A DNA stretch of 64,000 nucleotides, from positions 868,001 to 932,000 of the forward strand of contig MJGA01000005.1 in the NCBI GenBank assembly GCA_001910725.1, read 5' to 3'. This document shows, piece by piece, positions 11,425 to 22,596 of this stretch. The stretch comes from Phanerodontia chrysosporium. Its lineage: Eukaryota; Basidiomycota; Agaricomycetes; Polyporales; Phanerochaetaceae. Made by a program: the position numbers and the translations under genes. Under the pieces are notes generated by a model. The model saw nothing but the letters and a program-made list of their open reading frames with translations, had not been told where the DNA came from and searched no databases. Position 1 is the first letter of the stretch, and every line of letters begins with the position of its first letter.

Positions 11425-12145
11425 CTACACTGGATTCACACCATACGACCCGCTGAGCTTGAATTCTCCAGTTTCAGACCAGCGAACGTTCACGCCTGCG
11501 CTGCTGATGTAGAGCGAGTTGTACCTGAAATGTCACGAGCTGTCAGTCCATCGTGCAGGTCAGACCCTGCAAGGCACGTACCGGACACTGCCCTGAACAG
11601 GTCCAAATAGATTTTCAAATTCCTCTCTTGTGTACTTCTTCTGCTTGAATTTTGGAGGACCGCCGAGCTTGAAGAGGTAGCCGAACACCTCCGGGTCAGG
11701 GCAGATGCCGTCGTAAACAAACTTCGCAGAGTTGGTCTTGCACGAGGGCTTCCACTGTTAAACCGCACATCAGACAACACCCAGAAAGTCCAGCATAAGT
11801 AGCACGCACGCTCATCTGCTTCTTTATCCCGGCTACAGCAGCCTTCCGGACCTTTTCTGCAGCCTCCGCGAGCTGGTCGGGTGTCTTCGTCGACGCTACC
11901 GCTGCCTGCGTGACAGCCTTGTCGGCCAACTCAAGCTGTGTCTCAAGACTCCTGGCGTAGCGCGCGAGCTGCTGAACAGTCGCTATGATCTCGTCGTCGT
12001 TGTCCGGGAGCTCATAGTTCTCCGACGCGTCGATGATGTCGGCGACAAGGGCCTTTGCCGCCGCGTCTGCGCTCGAGGTGCGGGAACGCTTGCGTGCAGG
12101 CGCGTCAGTGTCGGCTTTGGATGTAGAAGCACGTTTTGGAGGCAT
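11425..12145 (-). CDS. 202-residue hypothetical protein with nuclear-type N-terminus
   Basis: Three exons, 11810-12145, 11582-11754 and 11425-11524, sum to 609 bases with consistent phases. The N-terminal 35 residues are basic (MPPKRAST, then ARKRSRTSS), which looks like a nuclear localisation signal. Residues 35-110 form an alanine-rich, heptad-like helix (ATVQQLARYARSLETQLELA) that could be a coiled coil. The C-terminal part (WKPSCKTNSAKFVYDG, GYLFKLGGPPKFKQKKYT) looks like a small folded domain that I cannot name. It is divergent to the oxidoreductase gene, sharing a 360-base promoter region, and convergent with the membrane protein, 187 bases away. It is probably conserved in related fungi. 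Confidence 0.78.
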
Positions 12146-12505
12146 GGTAGAAGGATCGCTGGTCGGTGAAGTTGAAAGGACCAGTCGCGAGCCTAGCCGG
12201 TATAATGCTCGCGTTACGTCACGCGAGCAAAGAGTAAGAACATGCCTTACGATGGCTAGTACTCGATACTTACTCGCTACCTTACCTTGTGATAGGCGCT
12301 GGATGCGGAATGTATAGCGGTGGCTTACACGTGTAACATTCAAAGTTTACTGCAACCTAATGCCGGTGCCGGCGACTCTGTGTCTCCGGAATCAGTTGGC
12401 CGACTACTCCGCCATGGGCGCATGGGCGAGCCTGATACTCGAAATGCGCCAGCAGGGCTCGGAACCCCCTGATTGTTCCCTACATCCACGACCAAGGAGT
12501 GCACG
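12146..12505. promoter_or_regulatory. Divergent promoter region
   Basis: A 360-base interval between two genes transcribed away from each other (12145 on minus, 12506 on plus). It must hold both promoters. I see no clear TATA box or repeated operator-like motif. Confidence 0.4.
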
Positions 12506-13891
12506 ATGCGGGCCTACGTGATTAAGGAGTACGCACACCCGTCCAAGATACCCCTCACGCAGGATGCACCCGTACCGAAGCCAGAGAAGGACCAGGTCCT
12601 CGTGGACGTCTACAGCGCGGGCATGAACTTTTTCGATGTACGTCTACAGCCTGCTCAAGCTCGCAGCAAAGCCAATGCTGACCTTCCGTGTAGATTCTGC
12701 AAGCGCAGGGCAAGTACCAGACTCAGCCGCCCTTCCCCTTCGTGAGTGAACCTGCACATCCTCGGTGCATCTTACCCGAACCGACCGCGCGGTGCAGGTC
12801 CTGGGCACAGAGCTTGCAGGAAAGATTGCGGACGACTCCCCTATACCGCCTGGGTGCCCCTTCAAGCGGGGCGACCGTGTCTTCGGCGCAGCGCAGGGCG
12901 CGTACGGGGAGAAGGTCGCCGCGCGGTGGCAACAACTCACACCCCTCCCGAGCAACATGACCTTCGACCAGGGTGCCGGTGAGTACAGCATACACTGTTA
13001 TTAATTCTATGATTGACCTGGTACGCTAGGCCTCCAGGTTACCTGGCCGACAAGCTACGAAGCTCTTGCAGGCCGTGCGGAATTAAAGCCGGGCGAATGG
13101 CTCCTCGTGACTGCCTCAGCAGGCGGCGTCGGAATCGCTGCTGTGCAGCTCGGAAAGCGTTGGTAGCACCCCTTCTTCGTGTTTGTGTCCGTGCTGATAT
13201 TACGTGTTTAGTCCTCGGTGCGAAGGTCATCGCGGCAGCCAGCACCAAGGAGAAGCTCGATATCGCGGTCAAGTACGGCGGGGCGGATTACGCAGTCGAC
13301 TACAGCAAGCCGGACTGGCAGAAGGAAGTGCTCAAGATCACCGGCGGTCGCGGTGTCGATGTCGTGTACGACCCAGTGGGCATGATCCGCGACTGTCTCA
13401 AGTGTGCGGCATGGAAATGCAGGCTACTCGTCATTGGCTTTGCTGGCGGCGAGATCGAGAAGGTGAGACTTGACGTGCTATTATTCGGTAGTGACTCACG
13501 AGATATTCTGCAGCTCCCGCTCAACCTTGTACTTCTGAAAGGCGTCACTGTAATGGGCGTGTACTGGGGCGGTACCACCAGTGAGTCTCCATACACATGC
13601 TCTCAATCTGCTCGTCCTGATGCCTTGCACAGTCAAGGACCCCAAGCGCGTGCCGGTCGTTTGGAAAGAACTCCTCGAGTACGTCATATACTCATCCTCG
13701 CACTTTTAACGTGACCTGAGCCCTCCCTTAGGCTCTTGTCCAAGGGCAAGATCACACCGGTCGTCTACACCGAGGTCTTCCCTCTTGAGCGGCTCGCAGA
13801 CGGCCTTGGCGCGCTCGAGAAGCGCAAGACGTGGGGCAAGGTCATCGTCCGCATCCGCGATGAGCAGACCGGTGCAAAAGCGAAGCTCTAA
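12506..13891 (+). CDS. Zinc-independent quinone oxidoreductase-like protein (MDR family)
   Basis: A medium-chain dehydrogenase/reductase, expected to use NADPH to reduce quinones or enoyl-type substrates. Eight or so exons join without frame breaks; exon 1 is 12506-12637. The N-terminal catalytic fold shows MRAYVIKEY, SAGMNFFD and VLGTELAGKI. The Rossmann part has the glycine-rich motif TASAGGVGIAAVQLGK (the usual AGGVG of quinone oxidoreductases), then LGAKVIAAAS and GRGVDVVYDPVG. The C-terminus reads KGKITPVV and ALEKRKTWGKVIVRI, standard for the family. The structural zinc cysteines of alcohol dehydrogenases are absent. An ATG 33 bases upstream (12473) is in frame, but the family starts at MRAYV, so I chose 12506. 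Its stop is 117 bases from the COG5 stop. Confidence 0.93.
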
Positions 13892-14007
13892 ATTCCTTCT
13901 TGTCATCGTTCATTCCCCAGGACTTGTCACGCCCTTCGTATGTATACGTCGATGTAAACTCCGGATTCCACTGGATATCATGTAAAACTAGAAAGTGCAC
14001 TTTCCCA

Positions 14008-17000
14008 CTACTGCATCGTGCCCTCCTTGGCATTCTTGAGGACCACCCGCGCGAGCTCGACATACTCACGTGCAGCCGTGGTGTCGGTGCCCTCGGCGCT
14101 CGCGACACCCTCCCAGTGCGCGAGCCCGCTCTCGACGAGCGTCCACGCCTCCTCAGGCGTGTGCTCGTTCACCCAGCGCACATACTCGGCCTCGCCCCAG
14201 CCGTGCAGTGTGTGCGGGAGCTCGACCGGCGAGCGCACGAGGATGTGGTGCAGCACGAGCAGCGGCGGCAGCCCCGCGGTGTGCTTTGGCGATGCGAGTA
14301 GGGCGTTGTCCAGGAAGAGCAATTGCCTGTGTAGGCGCCACGCACCCGTCAGCCTACACCAGCTTTCGAGAAGTACGTGACATTGTGGACGCACCGCATG
14401 GCGCGCAGTGCGCGGTACTCCTCGCCGACGCTCTCCCAGTCAACGCCGCGCTTTTTCGCGCCGTGCTCAGACATAAACGCACTCAGCGCGAACTCGAACT
14501 CGGTCATGTCGCTCGTGAGCTGCAGCTTGCCCGTCTCGCCGAGCGGCTTCACGATCGACGCGTGCAGGAGGAAGGTCCGAATCACGTACTTGGCGATGTC
14601 CCGCACCCTGTGGCGACCAGTGAGTGTCGTGAAGTTAGGCATTCAAAGGAAGACCACACACCAGTCACGCACAAGCTCGGGCATGCTGTATAGTGCAAAT
14701 ACCTCGCCCTGATGAACGCTAGCTTCTCAGCGAGATCCTTCATGTACGGGCTCGCACCGCCGCCCATGGCGCTCATAGGGTCGACCGCCTCGCCGAAGTC
14801 CATGCGGTGCAGTTTTGCAATGATCGCCCCAATTTCGCGACGAACAGCCGCAAGCAATGGGTCAACGATCTGTGTGAACTTCTTGTGTATGCTCTGAGAA
14901 AAGCGTGAACAGCTCAAGAGAACATCGACTGAGGATGAGAAAATAGACATACGTCAACGCTCGGCTTCAGGATAGAGACGACTCCCGCGGAATAGTCTTC
15001 CTGTAGTTTATCGAGGCGGCTCCAGCAGTGATATAGGCACGACGCAAGCGACCCATTCAAGACCTGCTGGCTCGTCGGCATTGGACCGAGAAGGTTGACC
15101 GCATTGCGTTCCCTCGACATCTACATCACCAGGTTGACAGTACACTCCGAGCGGTCAAAGGGGGGACATACCAAGGTGTCCGCACGGTTCACAAATGCTT
15201 CGAGGCTTGTCGCTGCATTTCGGGCAACTGCCTGCACGAGCAGGGGGTCGAACTTCGCGCTGTCTAGTTCGTTTGCAACGGTACGGGCGACGTTGATGCC
15301 CTCCGTCTGACCTGGCGGCGACCGTGCACCGCCGCTGAACGCGTTGGAGACAGCTTCGTTTATGCGGGTGCTCGACCGCGTCAGATATGACGACTCAAAC
15401 AGCGAAAGTGCACGCAGGACAATAATCGTCTCCGGACTGTAACCCGCGCTTTAGCAGGAGTTCGCTGGCGAAATATGCAAGGCGAACCTCTGTTGTGTCT
15501 GAGAATACACAGTGTCTGTGTGGACTGCGATCTTGGCGAAGAATGAATGGAAGAGCCGAAGCAACCGCGGATATCCTGCACTTAGGGTCTGCTGCAAGAA
15601 GGTCGAGCCTGCGATGCACAGTCAGACGTAATCCTTGTCGGCGACATCTGACTCACTCTTCGACGCCTCCTTGAATTGCTTTTCAAGACTTTGTCCTAGT
15701 GCTGCCCAGAACGTCGTGCTGGGCTTGTTTTCGAGCGCCTTCATGGCCTCGTCGAGGAACCCGACCTTCGTGACCGCGTCCTTCTTGACGACGAGCACCT
15801 TTTCGAGCGTGTAAACCTTGATGCAGCAATCTGCCATCTCCTCGACGAGGCTCTCGAGGCTTGCCCAAAGTGCAGCTTGCCATTGTGGCGCTGTGACGTT
15901 CGTCGGTTCTGTTCGGAACCGGGACTTGTAGATGGACGTCGGTGCTGAGGAATGTTCTGCGAAACATCAGGAACGGCAATGGGAACTGTTGTGGATGTGG
16001 TGCTCACCTTTGGGAAGCACCTCTTTCGCAATGCGCGTCAGATCAAGAGCGTATCGTATACGCCCTTCTACGGCGTCGCTCAGGTCAGAGACAAGGTTCT
16101 GGACGAGGTCAGGAAGGACGCGGAGGTTGTGTGCTGTCTGAAGCGAGGAAGCGAGCAGAGACTGGTTCAATGTTCGTAACCCATTGATGACCATTTGTTC
16201 CATGTCGGACGTAACGCGTGAGCGAGCAGAGTCGATGAATGGCAGGTAGGCTGCAACGGCCTTCACGGATGACAGTTCTGTTGAAGAGGCCCATGTACTT
16301 TCGTTGTCGGACACTGACTCGGGTGGCTGAAGAAGTGACACTATGATAGTGATCAATAGATGGACGCGAAGAGAAAGGCGCATATAGGCTTACTGAGTTC
16401 AGCGATGCTAAGAGCCGCCTTGGCAATTGTCCGTTCCTTCTCATCCTCTTCTGGCAGCACCCCTGCTGAGAGCGAGTCTGTACTCTTCCTAGCTAACCCT
16501 TGCAAGTCCCCGTTGCTGGAAGCGTTATCTGCTACAGTGCTGGGAGTTGAAGTGGGCGCAGTCGCGTCCTCCTTGGATGCACGGTCCATCTCGGCGAGCT
16601 GCAGCTGCAGCCGTCTTGTCAGGACGACGAAGCGTGAGGTGCGACGCAGAATGTCTGAGGCTTGCTGTAGCCGTTCAAGTCGCGTGACGTGCGAAGAAAG
16701 AGTTTGGTACGGGGTGCGAATCTTCTGGCGCAGTCTGCAAGAGGGCATAGGTACACGTTAGACGATGAGGTGCAGCGACGCTCACTTATCGAGAGATCCA
16801 TCAAGCTCTGTTAGCCCGCCTTTTACAGCTGAGAGAGAGCCTTCAAGCTCTGTGACGCCAGCAGCTTGAACCAATAAGTCTTCATGATGTGTCGTAACCT
16901 GCACATATCGTTGGCGAGCATCTTGAGCGCATGCGAGCCAGCACTTACGACGTTCTTTAGCTGCTTCTCTACATCCTCTATGTTAAATGACAGCTTTGAT

Positions 17001-17241
17001 ATCGCAACGGAGATGTCTTCGGTATCGCTCCCTGTTGTGGTCGGCTTGCCATTGACACCCTTCTTCACGGTCGCGCCGGCCTGACTACTCGTCGGCGGGT
17101 AGGGCTCGCCTGCTAGCAGAGCGTTCGCATAGTCGTTCGGGTCAAAGTCTGGGTGTGCAAAGACGGCGTAATCTATAAATGTAGATTATATTGGGGCTGA
17201 GAATCGTCAAGGAGGATGCTGCGTAGTGACTGACCAGTCAT
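14008..17241 (-). CDS. COG5: Conserved oligomeric Golgi complex subunit 5
   Basis: Subunit of the COG tethering complex that captures retrograde vesicles at the Golgi. The N-terminus MTDYAVFAHPDFDPNDYAN is split by an intron after the second codon, and the family core follows: HHEDLLVQAAGVTELE, LTELDGSLDKLR, LERLQQASDILRRTSR. The middle carries YLPFIDSARSRV and HNLRVLPDLVQNLV, the C-terminal half ARTVANELDSAKFDPLL, IHKKFTQIVDPLL and LPPLLVLHHILVRSP. About ten or more short introns fit these junctions. One frame break exists at 14702-14708, where FIRA|EVFALYSMPELV needs one extra base. A longer in-frame N-terminus from 17367 is possible but has no family support. Confidence 0.93.
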
Positions 17242-18039
17242 GAGGAGAGCATGCAGACGCCCGCCACGCGTAGCGCCGTCACGTGGGAGGTCTTCGTGGC
17301 GTGAGAAAAATACCTGTGCCTCTGCGGTGAGCCATGTCGCACCAGGACCATGTCGCCTTACTCTCACTCGTAGCCAACGGTTCTGCTCACCGACTTATTG
17401 AAGTTGCCTCATTGCTACTGCAGCATCTGTGCGCGAATCAACAGTGGCCTGTGTGTATCACAAGTTATGACCGGTCAGTCATCTGAGCTCTGTGACTACG
17501 CACAGCGGATCTCACTCTACGCAAAGCCCGTAAGCCTGATCACAATGCCACTGAACTCGCAGCCACACCTAGCGACATTGAGCGCTTAGAGCGAGATACA
17601 CGTGGGCTTCGAAAAGGCGCGTGAGCGGGAAACCGTCGATCGTGTACTTTTCCGTCGCTGAGGCTCACGCTGACCGTATACGCTGTGTGTACCTCAACAT
17701 CCCACTACTTATTTTTGTCGCTGCACAACACGAGGCGCAGGCTAGTAGCTGCCTTCCGAGACCATATAGTTCAGGTTGCGGACCTCGTGTACGTCGTGAC
17801 GTCAAACGCGCCAAACACTCACATTCTTATTCATGCAGGTGGGCCCAAGTATGCGATGGGATGTGATCATGAGCCACTGCGGCACGGGAAGCCATTTTCT
17901 CACACACACTCCGCCCTTGAACTCTCCTCCGCACTCATCGCACACCGCCTCTCACAGCCCAGAAAACCCTCCAGCCACTCTCCTCTATTGCACCCAGCAT
18001 CTCTAACAGTCCAGGCAACACCCTAAGTGCGACTCCCAT
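17242..18039. other. Divergent intergenic region
   Basis: An 800-base interval between COG5 (-) and the GY-rich gene (+). Short frames here have no family signature. It should hold both promoters. The last 120 bases before 18040 are C- and CA-rich, like a fungal 5' leader. Confidence 0.45.
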
Positions 18040-19574
18040 ATGGCAGGAATCTCGAGCTACGACTACTATCGCACCAGCCTCCCTGGCTGGGGCTCGTCCC
18101 AGATGCGTTTCAGAGAGCCCCCTCCGCCTGCGTTCCAGCCACTGCCAACATGTATGTACACTCTTGATCGAAGACATCTACAACTATCTAATGCTGCGTA
18201 CCTTTCAGGGAGCGGTTGGGACTACTATCGAGCTCACGCAGTCAACCCCGACCAAAATCTGTATTACACCGTCATGAACAGGACGCGCGACCTAGGCCCC
18301 CAAGGCGGCGCTGATGTAAACGAGGCAAGACTTTGGCAGAGGCGGGTATACAGCGGTCTGGTGCGTTCATGTGTGGGATCTTCGGATGATGTGCTGAGCG
18401 GATCCCAGGTCGATCTTTCCCAACTGCTCCCACAAGATATCGGCATGGCCGCTGCATACGAGGCCTACCGCATGTGGAAGCATCAACGCTCAGTCCTCTT
18501 TGATCCCTTGCTGTCGAGCGGCGGTGCCGGCGCCATCGAGAGAGTCCGCGAGGGGCTGGTAGGACTTGCCATTGCCGAAGGTGAGTTTCACACAACCATC
18601 GCAGGAGCTCTGTCTGATTTGGTCTTGGGCATTGGTCCAGCGAGCCGACTGTGGCAGTATACCAATCGTCCGATGGATACCTACGGGTTGAGAGACTGCC
18701 TCGAATCAGCTGCACTGACCGCGTTCAGGATTTCGTACAATGTAGGCGCATCACAAGGTCTCTTGTCCTGGCACGGACTAACACACTCTTGTAGGTCCTT
18801 CAGGAAGACGCATTCACCGGCGGAGGCTACGGAAGCCAAGGCTACGCCGACCCAGGCTACGCACAAGCCTCGCCTATCGAGCCGTACGGCGACCCCTACC
18901 GCGGGAGCTCCGGCTACTCACGCTCGCGGCGGTACTCCTCGTCCTCGCAGAACGCGGCCTACGGCGTGCCGAACGTCATCCCGGGCCCGCCGTCGCCGTA
19001 CCTCGGCGGCGCGCCGCCCGGGGGCGGGATCCCGATCCCGGGGCGCGCGCGCTCCGACTCGAGCAGCGTCCTCTCGGGCTCGCCGTACGGCACGACACTC
19101 GCGCCGCCGCAGGCGGGCTTTGCCGGCGGGTCGTACCCCGGGCCCGGGCTTGCGCCAGGCGCAGGCTACGCCAACGCCGGCCTCGCTGCGGGGTACCCTG
19201 GCGCAGGCGCGCCGTACGCGCAGGGCTACGGCGGCGCGGGCTATCCTGGCCCGTTTGCGGGGGCGCGCGCGGGTGTGAATGCCGCGCTCGGCGCCGTGAC
19301 GGGCACTCCCGGCCTCGGCGCGAATGTCGGCCCCGGGAGCTACAACCCTGCGGCACCGTATGGTGCGGGGTACGCGCCGTCGGGCGCGCCGTACGCGGGT
19401 GGCGGCTATCCCGCGCAGCAACAGTATGGTGGGGGCGCGCCGTACGCTGTCCCCGGCGGCACTGCGATCCCCGCGCCCGCGGGCTCGACGATCGTCATCA
19501 AGTCGCGGCCGCGCAGGCACAGTCATAGTCGCCACCACCGGTCGCACAGCGCTGAGCCGTACCGTGACTACTAG
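18040..19574 (+). CDS. Hypothetical protein with a helical domain and a long Gly/Tyr/Pro-rich tail
   Basis: Five exons join in one frame. The first half reads WSGWDYYRAHAVNPDQNLYY, then AAAYEAYRMWKHQRSVL and VREGLVGLAIAEASRLWQY, a compact alpha-helical domain of a kind seen in agaricomycete hypothetical proteins. From about 18800 the protein becomes low in complexity: repeated GY, AGY, GAPYA and PG elements over more than 200 residues, ending in a His/Arg/Ser-rich tail (RRHSHSRHHRSHSAEP). Such tails often drive condensation or RNA contacts in other proteins, which is inference. The last exon has very high GC. A polyadenylation hexamer follows at 19712. I do not know the function. Confidence 0.8.
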
Positions 19575-19711
19575 GCGTGCTGGTGGCAGGATCGTGGGGA
19601 ACATGTACGGGTGTTGGTACTTTGTCTGCTGAGTTTTTGGTTCTCAATCTCCTCCGTTCGGGCCATGCTCGTGTATAGCATTGTACAATACCTGTATGTA
19701 CAATATCAACG

Positions 19712-19717
19712 AATAAA
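19712..19717 (+). terminator. Polyadenylation hexamer AATAAA
   Basis: AATAAA lies 138 bases past the stop of the GY-rich gene in an AT-rich patch, the expected place for its 3' end signal. Confidence 0.5.
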
Positions 19718-19862
19718 TTATACCCGCTCTTGTTTTACATCGAGTGGCTAGAGGTGGCTGGCCGCATTGGACGCTTTGACGCGACATGAATCGCAACGGA
19801 GCCATTGTCGATGTGGCCGACGTTTCTCAATGTACATGCCTCGAGGCAGGCGGCTTCGCAGA

Positions 19863-19869
19863 TATATAA
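19863..19869 (+). promoter_or_regulatory. TATA box (TATATAA)
   Basis: TATATAA stands 64 bases before the ATG at 19933 in an otherwise GC-rich context. It is the clearest TATA-like element in the window and fits as the core promoter of the small gene that follows. Confidence 0.5.
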
Positions 19870-19932
19870 TCCGCCCGCCGCCCAGAGGGCCCACACCACG
19901 ACTCGGAATCAACGACCCAAAGAACATCTTCA

Positions 19933-20459
19933 ATGGACGCCACACTCGACAACCACGGAGTCGCACAGCCAGTGTCCTCGCTCCTGGCCTCCACGGCCCC
20001 CACGGCAGGACCTGCGCCGCGGCGCGTGCCACCGCGGCGGCGCACGACGGACCCCAAGGAGCGCGAGCGCCGCGCGGCGATGCGGGCGCGGCGGAAGGAG
20101 TGGGAGGCCACTCTCCCGTGGTACGGCGCCGCGGTGTGTTTCGCGCGGGGCACCGAGGTGCGTCCTCCTCGTTGTCTAGACAAAGCTTGGGAGTACTAAC
20201 GCGGAGGCGCGGCGCAGGTCATCTTTCGCGAAGACGCCAAAGAATTTTACAGGCTCTCCGAGCGCGAGCTCGCCGCGCTGCCGTACGAGGTGCTCGCCCC
20301 GCCGCGCGAATGGCGCGCGCGGTCGTGCCGCTCGCGTCCGTGGTCGCGCTCGTGCAGGCGCGGCTCGAGGCGGCAGGGGTGCCGATGCCCGCGGACGCGC
20401 CGCAGTGCACGATGTGGTGTGCGGGCGCGGGCGCGGTGTATCCCAGCACGCGGCTGTGA
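19933..20459 (+). CDS. Small basic protein with a possible XPA-C-like motif; frame broken
   Basis: Exon 1 starts at 19933 (MDATLDNHGVAQ) and is rich in basic residues (PRRVPPRRRTTDPKERERRA). It ends in WYGAAVCFARGTE before a GT-AG intron of about 60 bases. Exon 2 reads VIFREDAKEFYRLSERELAA and LPYEVLAPPREW, which recalls the 'KTDAK..Y.LT..EL..LPY' element of the XPA C-terminal domain seen in several agaricomycete proteins. After that the frame turns into Arg/Cys-rich nonsense, while the next frame reads sensibly (VPLASVVALVQARLEAAGVP) to a stop at 20459. One missing base within the CGCGCGCG run at 20311-20322 would join them. The family link is tentative. Confidence 0.5.
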
Positions 20460-22596
20460 GCTGCGCTCGACGCGGTCTCGTGACTTACTTAGGGCAGGCA
20501 GTCAAGGCTCGGGCATCGGGGCGCTGTGTGCCGAGGGAGAACAAAGGAGTGCCCATCCTCGGGGAACGTTGCTTCCCTGCCTCGGGCTGTACTTATAGCT
20601 GGGCCTGTTGCCACGTACAATCCAATCCGTCTTCTCTCTGCGCTCGATTCCTCCTTTGCGTTTGGGCGTGTCCTAGCGTGTGCACCGGCCGGCTTTCAGG
20701 ACTCGGAGGGTCTGCTCGGGGAATGCGTACTGGTGATCAGAGGAATGGCTTGATGAGAGCACGGACGGGAGGAAGGGTGGGGTTGTAGCAGAAGGGTCAT
20801 GGGTGTTGCAGGTATGCTTTGGCTTGGTTCAGCGTGCTCACCGTGTCATCGATAGATACCACTGTGCAATGAATCTCCTTGTCAATGTATCGCCATGACC
20901 TTTCATCTATCCATGACCCATCATTCGTTAGCAGACGGGGTGCAATCGAGTTCGAATAGACCAGCACGCCAAGCACAAAGGTCCAGAGCAGGAAACACGT
21001 CTTCGCAACCCCGCCAAGCCTCCCATAGCAGCAGAAATCTCGTGCCACGTTCGGCATGGTCTCTCCGATGTGCGAACAGATAGGAGAGCTCGTCGGACAC
21101 ATCCTAGACGCTTCTAGAGTCGCGATGCTCGATATGCGGCGCCTGGCAACGGACAGGAATAACGCGGGCGCAGGTCTCAGTTGCGCGCTGTTGCGCGGCA
21201 TCGAGTGCGTCCGTGCACGCTGACATCCCGGTGTGCGGACTAACGTTGGCAGTGGGCATCACGTCCTCCATGCGTCCCTCTGTTCTCGAGATCCGCACGA
21301 AGCTCCCCTCTCCTGTATGTCCGCGCGGGTGGCACATCAGAAGCAGAAGAAAAAGAACACGAGCATGCGAACGCAGCGGGGACACCGAGCGCAATACGAG
21401 CGGCACACCACCGCCCACGTAGCGACGAAGGCTGCTCCAGGGCTCCACCGTGGGCGCAGACAAGTTGCAACGAACATTCGCGCGCGGAACAGCCCGCAAT
21501 TGTACGTGCGACGCGCTCGCACGACGCTAGAAGCTGCACTCTGATGGTCCCAATAATCTCCACACCAGTTCTGCACGCCCGCGGAGCACCCGTTGTCGTG
21601 GCTGCAGGTCTGCGCCGCCCCGCGCGAAGACGGGTTGCGTGTCTCAGAGTTTGCCAGTACGCTGCGTCGTCCGGGGCACGGAAGCTAAACTGGGAAGGAC
21701 GGGCGGGGGGAGGCTGCGCCAGAGAAGACCAACGTCGCGGAGGCGTGGACGGTCCCGGAACGGTGTGTGTGTGATCGTTTTTGCGTCACGACAGGTCCGG
21801 ACTCACAGGCACAGTCACGCCAGTCCTCGGCGGCACCCTTCACCGCCAGAACGGTTCTTGTTGCAGTAAATTGCGCGGTGTGTGCCTTGCGACTGCGTGC
21901 GGGGTGAGGCGCACGAGCGCAGGACCGCTGGTTGCCGCGGCCGACGGGCAGACGGTTTTTGTCGTCCAGAAGGTGCGGCCGCATCGATCGCGCCTCGACC
22001 TGCCATTCATACTGCTGAGACACAACAGAGAACGCCGTCGCGCACATTCCATGGAGGCGTTCTGCGCGGGCGTGCTGATCTTTTGCACCCTGGATGATGG
22101 ACCAAAGGCAAAAGTCGGGACCTGGGGGAAAAACTGGGAAATTTTTTCCGAGCCGTCCGAGACGTCCGAGGCAGGGGATGCTTATCAGCGGCGGGCCTCG
22201 TGGGTGCCCGTCCGCTGTGCGGAGGCTGCTGATGTGAGTCCTGTCGTCGCCGTCGTCGCAGCTGCCGTCGCCACCGTCGTCGTCGTCGTGTGTCTGTGCG
22301 CATCGGCTGTGGGCGTCCGAGGCGGGTGCAGCACGTGTGTGCAGCGACGCCACAAGGGTCTTGGCCGCGGGCGCAGATTTTTATTTCCTCTGTCGCGCTC
22401 GCGGCCGGCCTCTATTGTGCGATCAGCTGATGGCACACCGTAGCCCAGTCGCGAGCCATCCTCGCCCTGGCGACAACCCCGGCGCCAAAAATCTGCATGC
22501 CGTACCTGCCCAGTCAATAAGACCCCGCCCGCCGCACGCACACGCCTGCAAAGCTCCCTCCCCCGTCCCTCCCCCTCCTCCCCCTCTCCGCCCGTC
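20460..22596. other. Gene-poor gap of 2.1 kb, GC-rich
   Basis: Overlapping open frames occur on both strands (for example 21685-22353 minus and 21781-22443 plus), but their composition is that of GC-rich random frames and none matches a family. A GTC-rich simple repeat lies at about 22242-22292. The last 60 bases are a CT-rich leader typical of fungal promoters and belong to the following gene. A small TM-like stretch on the minus strand near 20.9-21.0 kb is not enough to call a gene. Confidence 0.45.

Noticed and set aside
21685..22443. Two overlapping frames of about 220 residues on opposite strands
   Set aside because: Both arise in GC-rich sequence with simple GTC repeats; neither has plausible protein composition or splice signals.
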